Positions 7,801-8,793 of a stretch of DNA of 8,793 bases are shown in pieces (the first letter of the stretch is position 1; each line of letters opens with the position of its first letter). The stretch spans positions 1-8,793 of the forward strand of contig JAODMS010000186.1 of assembly GCA_025464925.1 (NCBI GenBank), read 5' to 3'. A program made the translations under genes and the position numbers. The DNA is from Arthrobacter sp. GTDB lineage: Bacteria; Actinomycetota; Actinomycetes; Actinomycetales; Micrococcaceae. The notes under the pieces were generated by a model that was not told the origin of the DNA, made no database searches, and was given only the letters and a program-made list of their open reading frames with translations.

Positions 7801-7894
7801 CGACGAGCATTTCGAGGAACACCCGGCGGAGTCCTCCGTTGCCCAGGAATCCGGCGGAATCCCTGCCGAAACAACCGCCAAGGGGAAATCATGA
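4892..7894 (+). CDS. mrpA: Na+/H+ antiporter subunit A fused to subunit B (MrpA-MrpB)
   Basis: A 1000-residue polytopic membrane protein of the Mrp complex, related to complex I NuoL. The antiporter core shows FWELTT (139-144, Glu141), TKSALVPFHFWLPGAM (226-241, Lys227), HAAAMVKAG (252-260, Lys258) and HGLFKATLF (339-347, Lys343), the charged residues of the proton path. The MbhD/DUF4040 segment is APDLALTQMLVETIILVAF (656-674, Glu667). The MbhE-like segment is NVTLVDIRAWDTFGEISVLA (743-762). A hydrophilic linker at about 776-834 leads to an MnhB domain (835-965) with IIFEVVTRLLFHSMIVFS and the loop LAGHNLPGGGFAGGLTAG. MrpB is a separate protein in Bacillus; the fusion is usual in actinobacteria. 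The GTG at 4892 is chosen for GGAG 6 bases upstream; an in-frame TTG at 4856 lacks an SD. The stop overlaps the mrpC start (ATGA). Confidence 0.96.
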   Translation: MTTVLAVHFAVAALAPCLFRRFGRNAFYALAAVPAGSFIWLILQHGVVYGQTGTVRAGPSEVLPWIPELKLELAFRMDPLAWVMSLLVLGVGALVLVYCAGYFKDKDEHLGGFGAQLLAFAGAMFGLVTADDLLLMFIFWELTTVLSYLLIGYARTRLSARRSALQALVVTTAGGLAMLVGLIILGAAAGTYRLSAILELAPALVAGPAGEAVGIAVVLILVGAITKSALVPFHFWLPGAMAAPTPVSAYLHAAAMVKAGIYLVARLAPGFAETAYWLPIVLGLGLGTMLVGGYRALRQTDIKLILAYGTVSQLGFLTMVVGLGTPDAALAGLALLLAHGLFKATLFLVVGIIDHQTGTRDIRELSGVYGSSRALAVVAAIGAASMAGIPPLAGFVAKESVFEAFVRYGTGSVAGLLLLVGLVLGSVLTFAYSARFMWGAFTVKPGVATTPFEPIKPGFLAGPALLSLLTILYGLWPGPVDGWIQPYAALLVNDGGDPAAGHLALWHGFTPALGLTAVTFALGWAMFRGRNAVSRLQGLVPGWIDGDRGYQLTIGALDDVAVWVTGRTQRGSLFFYLSVILTVAFVLPLTALILAGKPLPGGLYFIDPGSPLQLVAGAGIVIGALAAVRADKRFLAVLMVSVTGYGIALMFALQGAPDLALTQMLVETIILVAFVLAMRSLPAELKDRTGGKYRVIRVIIGLAFGVTMIFVAIYALGARVALPVSLEFPRLAYEGGGGLNAVNVTLVDIRAWDTFGEISVLALAATGVASLIFVRGRGDGIRASSTVPEGTVGRRHGVSANTRDDAELAMSRRFAAATRDAWLVAGRTMAPERRSIIFEVVTRLLFHSMIVFSIYLLLAGHNLPGGGFAGGLTAGLALAIRYLAGGRFELREATPVSAGALLGIGLATAAATGVAPLLLGGQVFQSAIVELWLPVFGDIKFVTSTIFDIGVYIVVVGLVLDVLRSLGAEIDEHFEEHPAESSVAQESGGIPAETTAKGKS

Positions 7895-8466
7895 GCGTCA
7901 ATCTGACCCTGCTGACGGTCATGGGAGCCTTGTATGCCTGCGGGATCTACCTGATCCTGGAACGCAGCCTCACCCGGGTCCTGCTGGGGCTCATGCTGCT
8001 GGCCAACGCCACCAACCTGCTGATCCTCGCCACCGGCGGTTACGCCGGGCTGGCGCCGATGTTCAGCAAGGACATCGACCCGCGGGACTACAACGACCCC
8101 CTGCCGCAGGCGCTGATCCTGACCTCGATCGTGATCTCCTTCGCCGTCACGGCGTTCATGCTGGGAATCATCTACCGCACCTGGGTCCTGGCCCGCCAGG
8201 ATGAAATCCTGGACGATGCCGAGGACCGCCGGGTGGCGGAGACGCCCAGCTTCGACGCCGAGGACGACGCCGTGATTCCCGCGGAGACCTCGGAGTTCCC
8301 GCCGGCCATGGTCGGATCCGGCGGAACCGGGAGTTCCGGTACCGCAGGGTCCGCCCCGGCCACCGTCCTCGCGGGCGGCCGCACGATCAAGGCCGAAGAC
8401 GCCGCTGCGGAAGAGCAGCCCGGCTCACGGAACCCGGCCCCGGGCCCGGAGGGGGACAAGCAGTGA
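7891..8466 (+). CDS. mrpC: Na+/H+ antiporter subunit C (MrpC), with long C-terminal tail
   Basis: A 191-residue subunit related to complex I NuoK. Residues 1-104 form the usual three membrane helices, with GLMLLANATNLLIL (33-46) and DPLPQALILTSIVISFA (69-85) as family landmarks. Typical MrpC proteins end at about 110-120 residues. Here about 85 further residues (105-191) are acidic at first and then Gly/Ser/Pro/Ala-rich, with no membrane segment and apparently disordered. The start is fixed by AGGGGA just upstream and by the ATGA overlap with the mrpA stop; a longer in-frame opening from 7684 lies inside mrpA and is not used. The stop overlaps mrpD, so translation along the operon is probably coupled. 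The tail is in frame and has the local codon bias, so it looks real. Confidence 0.95.
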   Translation: MSVNLTLLTVMGALYACGIYLILERSLTRVLLGLMLLANATNLLILATGGYAGLAPMFSKDIDPRDYNDPLPQALILTSIVISFAVTAFMLGIIYRTWVLARQDEILDDAEDRRVAETPSFDAEDDAVIPAETSEFPPAMVGSGGTGSSGTAGSAPATVLAGGRTIKAEDAAAEEQPGSRNPAPGPEGDKQ

Positions 8467-8793
8467 ACATCGCCAGTTTTGCCCCGCTCGCCGTCATCCT
8501 TCCCCTCTTGGGTGCCGCCCTGACCTTCCTGCTGATCCGGCACTCCCGGGCCCAGCGCGCTGTCAGTATCGGGCTGCTGTCGCTGACGCTGCTGCTTGAG
8601 TGCTGGCTGCTCGCCTCCGTCTGGGACGGCGGCACGGAGGCGGTGAACATCGGCGCTTGGCTGCCCCCGTGGGGCATCGTGCTGGTGGTGGACCAGTTCT
8701 CCTCGCTGATGCTGGTGGTGTCCTCCGCCGTGAGCCTCGCCGTGCTGGTCTATGCCACCGGGCAGGGCATGGCCGACGGCGACCAGGACGCGC
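8463..8793 (+). CDS. mrpD: Na+/H+ antiporter subunit D (MrpD), N-terminal part
   Basis: The first 110 codons of a NuoM/NuoN-like antiporter subunit that continues past the right edge; full MrpD proteins are about 490-530 residues. It begins at a GTG overlapping the mrpC TGA (GTGA), with GGAGGGGG 7 bases upstream. Three hydrophobic segments are visible (about 5-26, 33-54 and 80-99). The conserved stretch GAWLPPWGIVLVVDQFSSLM (64-83) is the family's amphipathic loop before a membrane helix. MrpD is one of the two proton-pumping-type subunits of the complex and is required for Na+/H+ exchange. mrpE, F and G would be expected downstream, outside the window. Confidence 0.93.
   Translation, partial: MNIASFAPLAVILPLLGAALTFLLIRHSRAQRAVSIGLLSLTLLLECWLLASVWDGGTEAVNIGAWLPPWGIVLVVDQFSSLMLVVSSAVSLAVLVYATGQGMADGDQDA

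Noticed and set aside
5069..7822. A 917-codon open frame on the minus strand opposite mrpA.
   Set aside because: It is rich in Gly, Asp, Glu, His, Gln and Arg with no domain, and it lies antisense to a gene with clear family motifs. This is the expected mirror of strong third-position GC bias.
1638..8793. Signs of a defence island, mobile element or CRISPR array.
   Set aside because: No transposase, integrase, repeat array or toxin-antitoxin pair was seen. All genes are housekeeping or ion-homeostasis families of uniform composition.

Overview
The window looks like chromosomal DNA of a high-GC actinobacterium of the Micrococcaceae (Arthrobacter or Pseudarthrobacter type). The grounds are the strongly G/C-rich third codon positions, frequent GTG starts, TANNNT boxes placed directly before start codons, a dCTP deaminase of the actinobacterial bifunctional kind, and an Mrp antiporter whose B subunit is fused to A. 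The genus is inferred from sequence feel, not from a search.

Layout. 1-105 (-) is the N-terminal part of a small Lys/Arg-rich protein that runs off the left edge. 219-292 (-) is a complete tRNA-Gly(CCC) with CCA encoded. 293-590 holds no gene. 591-1037 (+) is a SRPBCC (polyketide cyclase-like) protein and 1066-1641 (+) is dcd. These converge on a minus-strand block: khtU (1638-2834), khtT (2840-3322) and a UMF1-family MFS transporter (3362-4765). A 126-bp divergent intergenic region follows, and then a plus-strand mrp operon: mrpA with fused mrpB (4892-7894), mrpC (7891-8466) and the start of mrpD (8463 to the right edge).

How the genes fit together. Two cation/proton antiporter systems lie back to back around the UMF1 gene. 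KhtTU is a K+/H+ antiporter with an RCK_C-domain regulatory subunit; the Bacillus subtilis KhtT binds c-di-AMP. Mrp is a multisubunit Na+/H+ antiporter related to complex I. Together they would serve pH, Na+ and K+ homeostasis. dcd supplies dUMP for thymidylate synthesis and is unrelated in function. The UMF1 transporter has no known substrate.

Novelty. I found no undescribed system. Every complete protein gene belongs to a recognisable family. The points worth a second look are modest: convergent genes sharing one CTAG as both stop codons, several probable leaderless starts, a long disordered tail on MrpC, the MrpA-B fusion linker, and the unassigned UMF1 transporter and small basic protein.
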